From Psychrobacter sp. NG25 (GTDB lineage Bacteria; Pseudomonadota; Gammaproteobacteria; Pseudomonadales; Moraxellaceae), in assembly GCF_015234355.1 (NCBI RefSeq), contig NZ_JADGMV010000002.1, forward strand, positions 124,001-188,000: DNA of 64,000 nucleotides, in the 5' to 3' direction. The notes under the pieces are model-generated. The model worked only from the letters and a program-made list of their open reading frames with translations, had not been told where the DNA came from and ran no database searches. This document shows, piece by piece, positions 10,536-19,746 of the stretch. The stretch's first letter is position 1. The number at the start of each line of letters is the position of its first letter. The translations under genes were made by a program, and so were the position numbers.

Positions 10536-11654
10536 ATGCAGACTTTTAAAAATATCTGGACGTTGACCATCAAAGAGTTGCGCAGTCTGTTTGGAGACAA
10601 GATACTGTTTCTCATGATTGGCTTCGTGTTCTCTGTCACTATCTATACTGTGGCAGAAGGCATCAATACGGATGTACGTAATGCGCCCGTAGGTATTATA
10701 GATTTAGACCGTACGGCGCTGACCAGACAAATTCAGGATGCCCTACAACAACCTTACTTTCTACTTCCTGTCGATGTGAAACGCGAAGATGTTGGTGAAT
10801 TGATGGACAAAAGCAAGCTGATTTTTGTGTTGGAGTTTCCACCTGGATTTGAAAGAGATGTGCTGGCAGGACGAAAACCGCAAGTTCAGCTGCTAATTGA
10901 TGCGACCACCATGACACAAGCAGGTATTGGGCAGGCTTATATTATCCAAATATTCAATCAGGAAGTGAGTGATTTTTTAAAGCAAGAAGACATACCCTTG
11001 TTAGTCAAGCCAGTACTGAACATGGTATTTAACCCAAATGGAGACAGCTACTGGTATACACCAGTTATGGAAGTGTGCAATATGATTGCGCTCTTGGCAA
11101 TAGGGCTGTCTGGTGCTGCCGTTATCCGTGAACGCGAACGTGGCACCATCGAGCATCTTTTGGTGATGCCCGTTAATACAATAGAAATAGTGATTTCAAA
11201 AATACTTGCCAATGGCTTGGTGATTCTATGTGCCTCCATGTTATCGATGATTTTTGTGGTCCAATATCTGCTTGGTATTCCCATTAACGGATCACTGCTT
11301 TTATTCGGTAGCGGTGTGGTCGTGTATCTTTTCTCCATATCTTCTCTAGGCATTATGCTGTCAACCATAGCACCGAGTATGCCGCAGTTTGCCTTATTGA
11401 TGTTGCCTGTCTTAGTCGTATCGTTACTCTTATCTGGCTCTATAGCACCGCGCAGCAATATGCCCGAAGCGGCACAAATGATAAGTGAATACTGGCCCAC
11501 GACCCAGTTTGTCAGTTTTACACAAAATGTTTTATTCCGTAATGCTGGCTTGGACATTGTTTGGCCTGAGTTACTAGTCATGACAGGTATTGGCGTCGTG
11601 TTTCTTATTTTTGCTTTAGCACGATTCAAAGCGATGCTTGAACAGCTGGGATAA
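10536..11654 (+). CDS. yhhJ: ABC-2 type permease, YhhJ type
   Basis: 372 residues, an ABC-2 inner-membrane permease: N-terminal helix (ILFLMIGFVFSVTIYTVAEG), a periplasmic domain up to about residue 170, then five helices and the cytoplasmic VIRERERGTIEHLLVMP coupling loop characteristic of the family. It begins directly after rbbA, with the AGGAGG of the preceding codons acting as ribosome binding site (AAAGCAGGAGGTATAAATG). With RbbA it forms the membrane part of the exporter; YhiI is the adaptor and the downstream NodT-type protein the outer-membrane channel. Confidence 0.88.
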   Translation: MQTFKNIWTLTIKELRSLFGDKILFLMIGFVFSVTIYTVAEGINTDVRNAPVGIIDLDRTALTRQIQDALQQPYFLLPVDVKREDVGELMDKSKLIFVLEFPPGFERDVLAGRKPQVQLLIDATTMTQAGIGQAYIIQIFNQEVSDFLKQEDIPLLVKPVLNMVFNPNGDSYWYTPVMEVCNMIALLAIGLSGAAVIRERERGTIEHLLVMPVNTIEIVISKILANGLVILCASMLSMIFVVQYLLGIPINGSLLLFGSGVVVYLFSISSLGIMLSTIAPSMPQFALLMLPVLVVSLLLSGSIAPRSNMPEAAQMISEYWPTTQFVSFTQNVLFRNAGLDIVWPELLVMTGIGVVFLIFALARFKAMLEQLG

Positions 11655-11812
11655 TGCGCAAAACAGATTGGCTCAATTTGGCTCAATAAGAGCCAGTCAT
11701 ACGTATACCGATATCTTAGGATAGGTCCTATAAGACGTCCTAGGGCGTGTTTGATATTCGACCATGGCACTGAATTAAAAATAATGATAGAGAATACAAG
11801 GAGAAGAAGCGC

Positions 11813-13282
11813 ATGTTTCCATTATCCAAAATTGTGAGTTTGGGAGCATTGGTCTTGATCTTAAGCGCCTGCCAAAGCACACAGGTTGTTCGCCAGAGTG
11901 ACATTTCTATTCCGACAACATTTGACGAAAACAAAGCGGCGAAGGGCAGTCCAGAAATTAGCCACTGGTGGCGACAATGGCAAGATCCGCTATTAAGTCG
12001 CCTGATAGAGCAAGGCTTACAAGACAGCCCCGATATTCGTATCGCTGAAAGTCGTTTTGCAGAAGCATTGGCAATCAGTCGTCTTGCCACTGCTGATCTT
12101 GGGCCACAAGCTGGCGTCAATGCTTCAGCGGGCGTTATAAATGGTTCGGCTCATCTGTCTGCAAATGACAACCTCAGTAGTCTATTGGGGGCTAGTACTG
12201 CGCTGTTGGAGACGCACCAAGACATAGATAGCAGTTATGCTAAGGTGGGATTTTCTGCTGCGTGGGAGCCGGATATATTTGGTAGAAAACAAAGTGATGC
12301 TGATGCCGCCCGTTATGCGGCGTTGGGTGTACAAGAAAAAGTATATGGCGCGCAAATGCTACTGGCAGATCAAATTGCTGATCACTATTTTCAAGCCCGT
12401 GCCGCCCAGCAGCGTGAAATCATTACCGCCCGCAATGTAGAGATATTGACGCGCTTTGAGCGATATATAAAAGGGCGTTTTCAAGCGGGTCAAGTCACTA
12501 TGTATGAAGTCAATAATGTCCAAAGTAAGCTCAATGCCATGCGTGCGAAAAAAAGCACAATCAATGCAGAATATGCCACACACGTACGTAGCATAGCTGT
12601 ACTTATCGGGCAAGTACCGCAAGGTTTTGAGCTGCCTTCTACGACTGTAAACATTCTCAATCATCAACCGAGTGCGCCCAGTGGTCAAACGCCCCAAGGG
12701 TTGCTAGAACGTCGTCCAGATCTGCGTGCCTATGGCGCACAAGTTAATGCCTATTCTGCCAAACTGGCAAGTGCCAAAGCTGATCTACTGCCACGTTTTT
12801 CCATTCGTTTTTTAGGTCAAGGCGGGCGTATTGACGTTGACAGTGATGTGCCAGATTTGAAAGGTTGGGGCAGTATATTGAGTGTGGGTATACAGGTTCC
12901 CATTTTTACAAACGGTCGGATTAAGGCCAATATTGACAGCGCAGACGCTCGTTTGCAAACGGCGCTGCTACAGTATGATCGAAGGCTACTGCTCTCGCTT
13001 AGTGAGGTAGATAATACTTATCAAGCACATCAGGCACTAGAGCAGCAACAAAAATTGCTGAACAAGTCTTATCAGCAGTCTGCCAAGCGTGCCAGCGATG
13101 CCGAAAAACTGTTTCGTTATGGTTATCAAACGTTAGATGAAGCTCTGACAGCGCAGCTGGACTCAGAACAAATACAAGAAAACTTGATTTACTCGCAGCT
13201 TGCTCGAGCACAAATGCTACTGAACCTTTATAAGTCATTGGGAGGAGGGTGGGTAGAAAATGTCACTGCGGAGGTATCATAA
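11813..13282 (+). CDS. outer-membrane efflux lipoprotein, NodT/OprM type
   Basis: 489 residues. A lipoprotein signal ends in the lipobox LSAC (Cys20), followed by Gln at +2, compatible with outer-membrane sorting. The body has the two repeated outer-membrane efflux protein (OEP) domains: WWRQWQDPLLSRLIEQGL, DIRIAESRFAEA, QPQ-like GLLERRPDLRAYGAQ between them, and a second helical hairpin (LLLSLSEVDNTYQAHQALEQ). It follows yhhJ by 158 bases on the same strand and probably provides the TolC-like exit for this exporter. Part of its 3' half (12621-13338) is duplicated at 17810-18161. Confidence 0.87.
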   Translation: MFPLSKIVSLGALVLILSACQSTQVVRQSDISIPTTFDENKAAKGSPEISHWWRQWQDPLLSRLIEQGLQDSPDIRIAESRFAEALAISRLATADLGPQAGVNASAGVINGSAHLSANDNLSSLLGASTALLETHQDIDSSYAKVGFSAAWEPDIFGRKQSDADAARYAALGVQEKVYGAQMLLADQIADHYFQARAAQQREIITARNVEILTRFERYIKGRFQAGQVTMYEVNNVQSKLNAMRAKKSTINAEYATHVRSIAVLIGQVPQGFELPSTTVNILNHQPSAPSGQTPQGLLERRPDLRAYGAQVNAYSAKLASAKADLLPRFSIRFLGQGGRIDVDSDVPDLKGWGSILSVGIQVPIFTNGRIKANIDSADARLQTALLQYDRRLLLSLSEVDNTYQAHQALEQQQKLLNKSYQQSAKRASDAEKLFRYGYQTLDEALTAQLDSEQIQENLIYSQLARAQMLLNLYKSLGGGWVENVTAEVS

Positions 13283-13338
13283 ATTCAGACAGCTTATGAG
13301 AGGTTATACTCACTTATTAAGGTGATAGGAGAGTAAGC
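12621..13338 (+). repeat. long direct repeat, copy 1 (3' part of the efflux gene and its downstream flank)
   Basis: This segment recurs in the same orientation at 17810-18161. Copy 2 lacks the 365 bases from 12884 to 13248, and one more single base near 12665. The two breakpoints of the missing part carry the same 7-mer GTGGGTA (12884-12890 and 13249-13255), of which copy 2 keeps one (18072-18078), a typical slipped or microhomology deletion. Outside the gap the copies differ by scattered substitutions, so the duplication is not recent. Confidence 0.85.
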
Positions 13339-13447
13339 CGCTCAATTTGAGGTTGATACAGTAATAGAGACTATGTTGTCGATGATAGTATTCGATATAT
13401 AGAGCTTAAAGGCGAAAAATAGACTATGGTTAAGACCGTTTTCTACG

Positions 13448-13687
13448 GTGGTGAGGGAGGGTTGGTCACTACAAGATTTAATAGAGAAGGGGATACTGAA
13501 AAAATCTGAATCTTCGGAGATTAGTACGAGCTCTATGACGATGATACCGCATCACTCGATTGCTATTCTCACCAGTAGTCGTGCTGATATTGAAGATCCG
13601 CGTGTACAGCAGCTTGCTGACGATATTATTCAAGCGCAAAAGCGTGAAATTGATGAAATGAAGCAGTTAATTGATGAGTTGGAATAA
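13448..13687 (+). pseudogene. C-terminal fragment of a DUF305 protein
   Basis: 79 codons from a GTG. The second half, [14 protein letters not shown], then [19 protein letters not shown], is the C-terminal end of DUF305 proteins, a family with a conserved MIPHHS metal-binding-like motif often found next to copper genes. Complete relatives have an N-terminal membrane region and an upstream Met/His motif, both missing here; the first 28 residues ([18 protein letters not shown]...) do not look like the family and probably arise from joining of unrelated DNA. No good ribosome binding site precedes the GTG. It sits upstream of the copper ATPase, and is best taken as a truncated gene. Confidence 0.6.
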
Positions 13688-13816
13688 ACAGTCACAAATT
13701 CTGAGCACTCTGTATTAGGTAGCATTAAGTAAGTAGCCTATTGAAAGGTATATGTTCACACGCCAGTACTATATCATTACTTATACTAAGGAAATAACAA
13801 GTAAGGAGTACTCATC

Positions 13817-13996
13817 ATGATTATTATGATGCACGGTATGATGAACGGGCCTATGGATAGCATCATGAATGGATCGATGATGCACGAGATGAGTTGGGGG
13901 ATGATGGTTCTCTGTTTAGTATTTGCCCTACTGTTTTTGGTCATATTGATATTAATTATTATGTCGCTACTCAAACACCTGCGTAAACCAGATTGA
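13817..13996 (+). CDS. 59-residue Met/His-rich single-span membrane peptide
   Basis: ATG at 13817 with a near-perfect AAGGAG ribosome binding site at 13803-13808 and a stop at 13994-13996. The N-terminal 30 residues contain ten methionines and two histidines (MIIMMHGMMNGPMDSIMNG...), followed by one hydrophobic helix (MVLCLVFALLFLVILILIIM) and a basic tail KHLRKPD. Met/His-rich segments of this kind bind Cu(I) or silver in exported copper-handling proteins. It lies 115 bases upstream of the copper ATPase on the same strand, so co-regulation and a role as a small copper-binding or ATPase-associated peptide are reasonable inferences. I know no named family for it. Confidence 0.65.
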   Translation: MIIMMHGMMNGPMDSIMNGSMMHEMSWGMMVLCLVFALLFLVILILIIMSLLKHLRKPD

Positions 13997-14111
13997 GTCT
14001 TATTCTTAGCTAAGTTATTAAGCGTATAAAGTAAGAGTAGAGACAACGGCTATCAGCGGTTGATATGACTGAATTAGAATCTTTACTTATGCTCTTCAAG
14101 GAGTGGTTTTT

Positions 14112-16742
14112 ATGAAACATGTGGCCAAGCAAGCGCATATCAAAAGCGGTAAATACGACAAAGTGCCAGAGGGTTACAGCGGAACCGTTTATACCTGTCC
14201 GATGCATCCAGAGGTGAGAGACGTTACAGATAGCGGCTGTCCCATATGCAAAATGTCTCTTAAACCTGAAGACACTGTTGCCGAGATGGTAGCAATGAAA
14301 GATGACCATACAAGCTGTCATAGTCCGTCAAATACCGAGGCCCATCTTACTAAAGAAAGTAAGTACGACAAAGTACCGGAAAATTATAGCGGTACCGTTT
14401 ATACCTGCCCTATGCATCCCGAAGTGAGAGATGTTGAAAAAAGCGATTGCCCAATATGCGGTATGTTTCTCAAACCTGAGGGCGAGGTTACTGATTCAAA
14501 TGATAATGAAGACAGTCATGCACACTGCCATGGAAAGAATACTGACCGTACTAAGGTAAACTCTATAAAAGGCGGCAAGTACGATAAGGTGCCAGCTGGT
14601 TACAGCGGAACCGTTTATACCTGTCCCATGCATCCCGAAGTCAGAGATATTGAGAATGGTGGCTGTCCCATATGTGGCATGGCACTTGAATCAGAGACTG
14701 TTACTATTGGTGAAGAGGATACCTCAGAGCTCGATGACATGACTCGGCGTTTTTGGATTTGTACTGTGCTGACCGTCCCTTTGTTTTTGTATGCAATGAG
14801 CGATATGGTAGGCATAAATCTGGACAGCTTCATTCAAGGCGGTCAGGGTGATATCGCTGGGCAGATTGCTCAGTGGATACAGTTGGCGCTTGCGGTACCA
14901 GTGGTGTTATGGGGAGCAGCACCTTTCTTCGTACGAGGTTGGCAATCCATAAAAAGTCGCAACCTAAATATGTTTACCCTAATTGCGATAGGTGTAGGTA
15001 CAGCGTTTGGTTTCAGTCTGGTAGCAACCTTTATTCCGGGTATTTTCCCAGACAGTTTTAGGGATGCATCCGGTCGAGTCGGTGTTTATTATGAAGCAGC
15101 AGCAGTTGTCACGACGTTAGTACTACTAGGTCAGGTTCTAGAGCTTAAAGCCCGAAGTCAGACTTCTGGCGCAATTCGTGCTCTTCTTGAGTTGGCACCG
15201 CCGAATGCAAGGCGGGTAGATGAGCAAGGCGTTGAGACAGAAGTCTCCCTTGACGAAGTTGTCAGTGGCGATAAATTACGGGTTAAGCCAGGAGAGAAAC
15301 TCCCTGTAGATGGCATTGTGCTTGAAGGCAGTAGCAGTATCGATGAGTCGATGGTAACGGGGGAACCTATTCCAGTTTCCAAAGTAAAAGGCGATACGGT
15401 TACTGGCGGCACGGTAAACGGCACGGGAACCTTACTGGTTGAAGCGGTTGACGTGGGTGATGACACGGTACTGTCCAAGATCGTCAAAATGGTTGCTGAA
15501 GCCCAGCGCAGTCGCGCACCAATACAGAAGCTGGTGGATAAGGTGGCTGGATGGTTTGTGCCAATTGTCCTTATCTGTTCTATCATAACTTTTATCGTCT
15601 GGGCTATTTTCGGACCTGCGCCTGCCATGGCCTTTGCACTGGTCAACGCTATTGCAGTGTTAATCATCGCTTGCCCTTGTGCTTTAGGACTCGCCACGCC
15701 TATGTCGATTATGGTCGGTACTGGCAAGGGTGCTCAGAATGGCGTGCTTATCAAAAACGCTGAAGCGTTAGAGAGCATGGAAAAAGTCGATACCATCGTT
15801 GTCGATAAAACGGGAACATTAACCGCAGGCAAACCAGAGCTCACTGCTATCGAAGCACTTGGTGGCTTAGATGAAAATGAACTGCTTATACTTGTCGCTG
15901 CGGTAGAGACTGCCAGCGAGCATCCTTTGGCAGAAGCTATCGTTAAAGCTGCGCAAGAAAAATCTCTTGATATTGCTAAAGCCAGTGATTTTAGCTCAAC
16001 CACTGGCGAAGGCGCACAGGCACTGGTCAATGGCAAGCAAGTCGCTGTAGGCAACTCAAAATTTATGCAACGTCTTGATAGCTTTGACAGTGCGCTTTCA
16101 GAACGTGCTGATAAGCGCAGAAAAGACGGCGAAACGGTAATGTTTGTAGCAGTAAACGGCCAAGCTGCTGGTTTAATATCAGTCGCTGATCCGATCAAGC
16201 CGAGTACCAGCGAAGCGATATCTTTACTGCATCAGGCTGGACTAAAGGTGGTCATGCTAACAGGTGACAACGAAATAACCGCTAGAGCCGTTGCCAGTAA
16301 GTTAAATATTGATGAGGTACATGCTGACGTCTCTCCAGAAGACAAAAACCGTATTATCAAAGAGCTACAAAATAGCGGCAAGGTCGTGGCTATGGCGGGT
16401 GACGGTATTAACGATGCTCCCGCTCTTGCACAGGCTAACGTTGGCATTGCCATGGGCACAGGAACAGATGTGGCTATGGAAAGTGCTGGCATCACGCTAG
16501 TGAAGGGTGATCTGATGGGAATTGTCAGAGCCCATAAACTGAGTCATTCTACGATGCGAAATATCAGACAAAATCTGTTTTTTGCGTTTATCTATAATGC
16601 GCTTGGTATACCGCTTGCGGCAGGTGTTTTGTATCCATTCTTTGGGCTGTTGCTCAGTCCAATGATAGCGGCTGCTGCGATGAGTCTGTCTTCAGTATCT
16701 GTTATTGGCAACGCGCTGCGATTGCGTCGCTTGAAACTGTAA
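14112..16742 (+). CDS. copA: copper-exporting P1B-type ATPase with three N-terminal heavy-metal-binding repeats
   Basis: 876 residues from the ATG at 14112; AAGGAG at 14098-14103 fits this start, whereas the GTG at 14103 would overlap it. Three copies of a 40-residue unit (residues about 14-53, 84-123, 156-195), each [20 protein letters not shown] then VRD and CPIC, are heavy-metal-binding (YHS-like) domains, separated by His/Cys linkers (DDHTSCH, DSHAHCH). The core has the CPC metal motif (521-523), phosphorylation DKTGT (Asp565), SEHPLAEA, the [11 protein letters not shown] hinge and the C-terminal [15 protein letters not shown] helix, which together identify a Cu(I)-translocating P1B-1 ATPase of the inner membrane. 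Silver transport is also possible. Most relatives carry one such domain; three is unusual. It ends 22 bases from the convergent gadC remnant. Confidence 0.92.
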   Translation: MKHVAKQAHIKSGKYDKVPEGYSGTVYTCPMHPEVRDVTDSGCPICKMSLKPEDTVAEMVAMKDDHTSCHSPSNTEAHLTKESKYDKVPENYSGTVYTCPMHPEVRDVEKSDCPICGMFLKPEGEVTDSNDNEDSHAHCHGKNTDRTKVNSIKGGKYDKVPAGYSGTVYTCPMHPEVRDIENGGCPICGMALESETVTIGEEDTSELDDMTRRFWICTVLTVPLFLYAMSDMVGINLDSFIQGGQGDIAGQIAQWIQLALAVPVVLWGAAPFFVRGWQSIKSRNLNMFTLIAIGVGTAFGFSLVATFIPGIFPDSFRDASGRVGVYYEAAAVVTTLVLLGQVLELKARSQTSGAIRALLELAPPNARRVDEQGVETEVSLDEVVSGDKLRVKPGEKLPVDGIVLEGSSSIDESMVTGEPIPVSKVKGDTVTGGTVNGTGTLLVEAVDVGDDTVLSKIVKMVAEAQRSRAPIQKLVDKVAGWFVPIVLICSIITFIVWAIFGPAPAMAFALVNAIAVLIIACPCALGLATPMSIMVGTGKGAQNGVLIKNAEALESMEKVDTIVVDKTGTLTAGKPELTAIEALGGLDENELLILVAAVETASEHPLAEAIVKAAQEKSLDIAKASDFSSTTGEGAQALVNGKQVAVGNSKFMQRLDSFDSALSERADKRRKDGETVMFVAVNGQAAGLISVADPIKPSTSEAISLLHQAGLKVVMLTGDNEITARAVASKLNIDEVHADVSPEDKNRIIKELQNSGKVVAMAGDGINDAPALAQANVGIAMGTGTDVAMESAGITLVKGDLMGIVRAHKLSHSTMRNIRQNLFFAFIYNALGIPLAAGVLYPFFGLLLSPMIAAAAMSLSSVSVIGNALRLRRLKL

Positions 16743-16764
16743 TTTCGGTACGGTAAAGCAGTTT

Positions 16765-17643
16765 TTAAATCATGCTTACATTCAGTGAGATATCAGCTGT
16801 CTTGACAACAGTTCCGACTGCAAGCGTTCCGGCGATAAATAATGCTACCACGGCAATCGTTGAAATCAGTACTGAAAGTGGATAGTCCTGTGAAGGGTTT
16901 TTTAACTCTTTTACGTGCACAGCCTGCATCTCCATTCCAGCAAAAAACAGGAAGACACTTGCAGCTAAAACCGTGTTTTTAAGGTGACTAAAATCTGGCA
17001 GGAAACTGGTTTGCATGTCCAGCTGGACCGGATTACCAGTCGCAACATATACTATAGCGAGCAAGATTAAGACTGCACCTGGAATAATGGTACCGAACAT
17101 GCCACCAAAAAAACTGAGTCGCGATGATGCACCAATTCCGCGAAAAGAAATAAAGGTGACCGCCCAATACACCACAAGTAAAACAACGATTGTGTAAACC
17201 TTATTTTCAGCAAGTGCTTGATCAAAGCTTTGCGGCCACCAAATATAAGCAAGAGCTGCCGCTGCAAACACAAGCACCGTCGGAAAATAAATGACAATCG
17301 CCTGCCATTGATAATAGATCGCAGCGAACCCCCATCGTGGTCCGAATGCCTCTCCAACCCATCGAAAAACGCCGCCTTGCTGTGGGTATGCTGATGCCAG
17401 CTCAGCTGCCACCAGCGCTACAGGAACAAGAAAAACAAGCGCCGCAAACACATAATAAAAAATCGAGGTAAGCCCGTATTCTGCCATAGCTGGAAGACCA
17501 CGTAAGCTTACGATTGTAGTAATATTCATGACCACAAAAGCCATTAAGCCAATGGTCGCAACTTTTTTACCAGTAGCAGGTTTGGTAGGTGTGACTGTAT
17601 CTCCTTGTACCGCGGGTTTGTCTTTTGGAGTCTTGTTAGTCAT
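16765..17643 (-). pseudogene. gadC: glutamate/GABA antiporter-like gene, C-terminally truncated
   Basis: 292 codons. The N-terminal part aligns in style with GadC and related APC-family glutamate:GABA antiporters: FVVMNITTIVSLRGLPAMAEYG, AELASAYPQQGGVFRWVGEAFG, and the GMEMQAVHVKELKNPSQDYP loop. About eight helices are present; family members have twelve and about 470-510 residues. The frame ends abruptly after ISLNVSMI, where GadC normally continues, close to the end of the copper ATPase gene (stop at 16742). A recombination junction therefore lies near 16743-16770. The start has an AGGAGCAGACCAG ribosome binding site. It is likely non-functional; transport for GadB may now be done by the AspT-like protein. 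Confidence 0.8.
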
Positions 17644-17668
17644 CTGGTCTGCTCCTTAATGAGAGTAT

Positions 17669-17696
17669 GATCGGCCAAACCTTGGTTCGGCTGATC
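17669..17696. other. perfect-loop hairpin upstream of the truncated gadC
   Basis: Inverted repeat with arms starting GATCGGCCAAACC and, on the complement, GATCAGCCGAACC (two G-T type mismatches), separated by two bases. There is no T-tract, so it may be a regulatory hairpin or processing site between the remnant gene ending at 17722 and gadC rather than a strong terminator. Confidence 0.4.
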
Positions 17697-17721
17697 TAGA
17701 GTCACTGATTACCCAAAATTT

Positions 17722-17809
17722 CTAGGATTTCAGAACTTCTTCCTTTGCAGCATACATGCAGTGGAGCGCCCATTTCATGATCTCAGGCGTTACAAAGACG
17801 TTTATAGGG
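17722..17809 (-). pseudogene. C-terminal remnant of an unidentified gene upstream of gadC
   Basis: On the minus strand an open frame reads VFVTPEIMKWALHCMYAA then KEEVLKS and stops at 17722. It ends a short distance before the hairpin and the gadC start, as an upstream gene of the same operon would. At about 17810 the sequence switches to the duplicated efflux-gene DNA, so the N-terminal part has been lost. I do not recognise the family from about 29 residues. Confidence 0.4.
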
Positions 17810-18161
17810 AAGGCTTTGAGCTGCCTTCCACGACTGTAAACATTCTCAATCATCACCGAGTGTGCCCAGTGGCCAAACGCCCCAAAGGTTGCTAGAACGT
17901 CGTCCAGACCTACGTGCCTATGGCGCACAAGTCAATGCCTATTCTGCCAAATTGGCAAGTGCCAAAGCTGATCTACTGCCACGTTTTTCCATTCGTTTTT
18001 TAGGCCAAGGCGGGCGTATTGACATTGACAGTGATGTGCCAGATTTGAAGGGTTGGGGAAGTATATTGAGTGTGGGTAGAGAATGTCACTGCGAAGGCAT
18101 CATAAATTTAGACAGCTTATGAGAGGTTATACTCACTTATTAAGGTGATAGGAGAGTAAGC
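17810..18161 (+). repeat. long direct repeat, copy 2 (decayed efflux-gene fragment)
   Basis: 352 bases repeating 12621-13338 with an internal 365-base deletion at a GTGGGTA microhomology and a one-base deletion near 17854. It begins at the codons for FELPSTTVNI, includes the GLLERRPDLRAYGAQ stretch, and also carries the flank downstream of the efflux gene (GAGAGGTTATACTCAC). The frame is broken, so it is a pseudogene fragment. Copies 1 and 2 bracket the DUF305 fragment, the small peptide, the copper ATPase and the gadC remnant. Confidence 0.85.
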
Positions 18162-18357
18162 TGCCACATAACCCTTAATTTAATTAGATAATTTAAATAT
18201 TTATTTAAGATAAAAATTACCTTATTTAATAATAATATAACTGTTATATAAATTTTTCTTAACAATAAGGCAACATATTCTAAGCTTGCAAAGGTATCTA
18301 CTGTTTATAGGTCGACACACACAATGATTTTTCAATCATATAAAGGAACGTTAGATT

Positions 18358-19737
18358 ATGCCTTTACACAACCGAAATCGGATTGATCCTCTTAGCGAAG
18401 ACGTTTACGAAGACCCAATGAGTAATACGCTACTCAATAAATTTCAATTGCCTCAAAACAGTACCCAGCCAGAAGTTGTTGCTCAGTTTATAAAAGACGA
18501 GCTACTCCTCGATGGCAATGCCAAGCAGAATCTGGCTACATTTTGTACGACATGGATGGAAGATGAGGTTCATGACATCATGGACTTATGTATCGATAAA
18601 AATATGATTGATAAGGATGAATATCCACAGACTGCTGAAATGGAAGCGCGTTGTGTTCATATCTTAGCGGATCTATGGAATAGCCCACAAGCTCATACGA
18701 CTCTTGGTTGCTCAACTACGGGCTCATCAGAGGCTTGTATGCTTGGCGGATTAGCCATGAAATGGCGCTGGCGTCAAAAACGTGAATCAGCAGGATTAGA
18801 TACTTCAAAGCCCAATTTGGTCGTTGGGCCGGTACAGATTTGTTGGCATAAATTTGCGCGGTATTTTGATGTTGAACTTCGCCAAATTCCACTTGAAGGT
18901 AATGAGGTTGGTACAAATCCCGAAAAAATAAAAGACTATGTTGATGAGAATACCATTGGTGTCATTCCTACATTAGGGGTGACTTACACTTGTGTGTATG
19001 AAGACGTCGCTGCGATGGCGAAAGAGCTAGATGATATTCAAAGCGAAAAAGGATGGGACATACCTATCCATGTAGATGCCGCTTCGGGCGGATTTATAGC
19101 GCCTTTCATTCAACCTGACCTTGAATGGGATTTTCGTATTGATAGAGTGAAATCTATCAATGCCAGTGGCCATAAATACGGTTTGGCACCACTAGGTGTC
19201 GGTTGGGTAGTTTGGCGCTCAGAAGAAGACTTGCCAGAAGACTTGATATTCTATGTCGATTATCTAGGTGGAAACATGGCAACCTTTGCGCTTAACTTTT
19301 CTCGACCAGGTGGTCAAATTGTAGCGCAATACTATAATTTTTTACGATTAGGATTTGAGGGTTATAAAGGTGTTCAACAAGCTTGTGTGGATACCGCTCA
19401 ATGGTTGGCAGATGAAATCTCAAAGTTAGGTCCGTTTGAGATGTTTTATGATGGACGAGGTGGACTGCCCGCCCTTAGTTACACCTTAAAAGAAGGAGAG
19501 TGGGGTTTCAATCTCTATGATTTATCTGACAAGGTTCGTCAACATGGTTGGCAAATAGCCTCTTATCCGCTACCAAATGATCGTCAGGATACGGTTATTC
19601 AACGCATCTTAATTCGTCATGGTATCAGTCGAGATATGGCAGCGTTATTATTACGTGATATTAAAGCCGCTGTTGAATACTATAAAGCGCATCCAGTTTC
19701 ACATTCTAGCTCTACTCGTACCTTTCATCACACATAG
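18358..19737 (+). CDS. gadB: glutamate decarboxylase
   Basis: 459 residues, close to the 466 of E. coli GadA/B. A PLP-dependent group II decarboxylase that turns glutamate into GABA and CO2 with consumption of a cytoplasmic proton. Supporting motifs: [52 protein letters not shown] with the PLP-contacting Asp, and [17 protein letters not shown] with the Schiff-base Lys near residue 273. AAAGGA about 10 bases upstream supports the ATG. The gene starts 196 AT-rich bases after repeat copy 2 and is followed after 9 bases by the AspT-like exchanger. The C-terminus ends SSTRTFHHT, resembling the pH-sensing tail (…FKHT) of E. coli GadB. Confidence 0.95.
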   Translation: MPLHNRNRIDPLSEDVYEDPMSNTLLNKFQLPQNSTQPEVVAQFIKDELLLDGNAKQNLATFCTTWMEDEVHDIMDLCIDKNMIDKDEYPQTAEMEARCVHILADLWNSPQAHTTLGCSTTGSSEACMLGGLAMKWRWRQKRESAGLDTSKPNLVVGPVQICWHKFARYFDVELRQIPLEGNEVGTNPEKIKDYVDENTIGVIPTLGVTYTCVYEDVAAMAKELDDIQSEKGWDIPIHVDAASGGFIAPFIQPDLEWDFRIDRVKSINASGHKYGLAPLGVGWVVWRSEEDLPEDLIFYVDYLGGNMATFALNFSRPGGQIVAQYYNFLRLGFEGYKGVQQACVDTAQWLADEISKLGPFEMFYDGRGGLPALSYTLKEGEWGFNLYDLSDKVRQHGWQIASYPLPNDRQDTVIQRILIRHGISRDMAALLLRDIKAAVEYYKAHPVSHSSSTRTFHHT

Positions 19738-19746
19738 AAGAGCATT

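Noticed and set aside
11742..11762. GGGCGTGTTTGATATTCGACC as a solo end of the MITE at 1758
   Set aside because: Only the first eight bases agree with the MITE end and no second end is found nearby; chance or unrelated.
11048..11770. 240-codon open frame on the minus strand
   Set aside because: It lies antiparallel within the yhhJ permease gene and its downstream flank; composition and lack of motifs show it to be a shadow of the real gene.
14103..14111. GTG start three codons earlier for copA
   Set aside because: The GTG overlaps the AAGGAG ribosome binding site itself; the ATG at 14112 is correctly spaced.
15158..15727. 189-codon minus-strand frame in the copper ATPase
   Set aside because: Shadow of the ATPase core; Ser/Thr/Pro-rich nonsense typical of an antisense frame.
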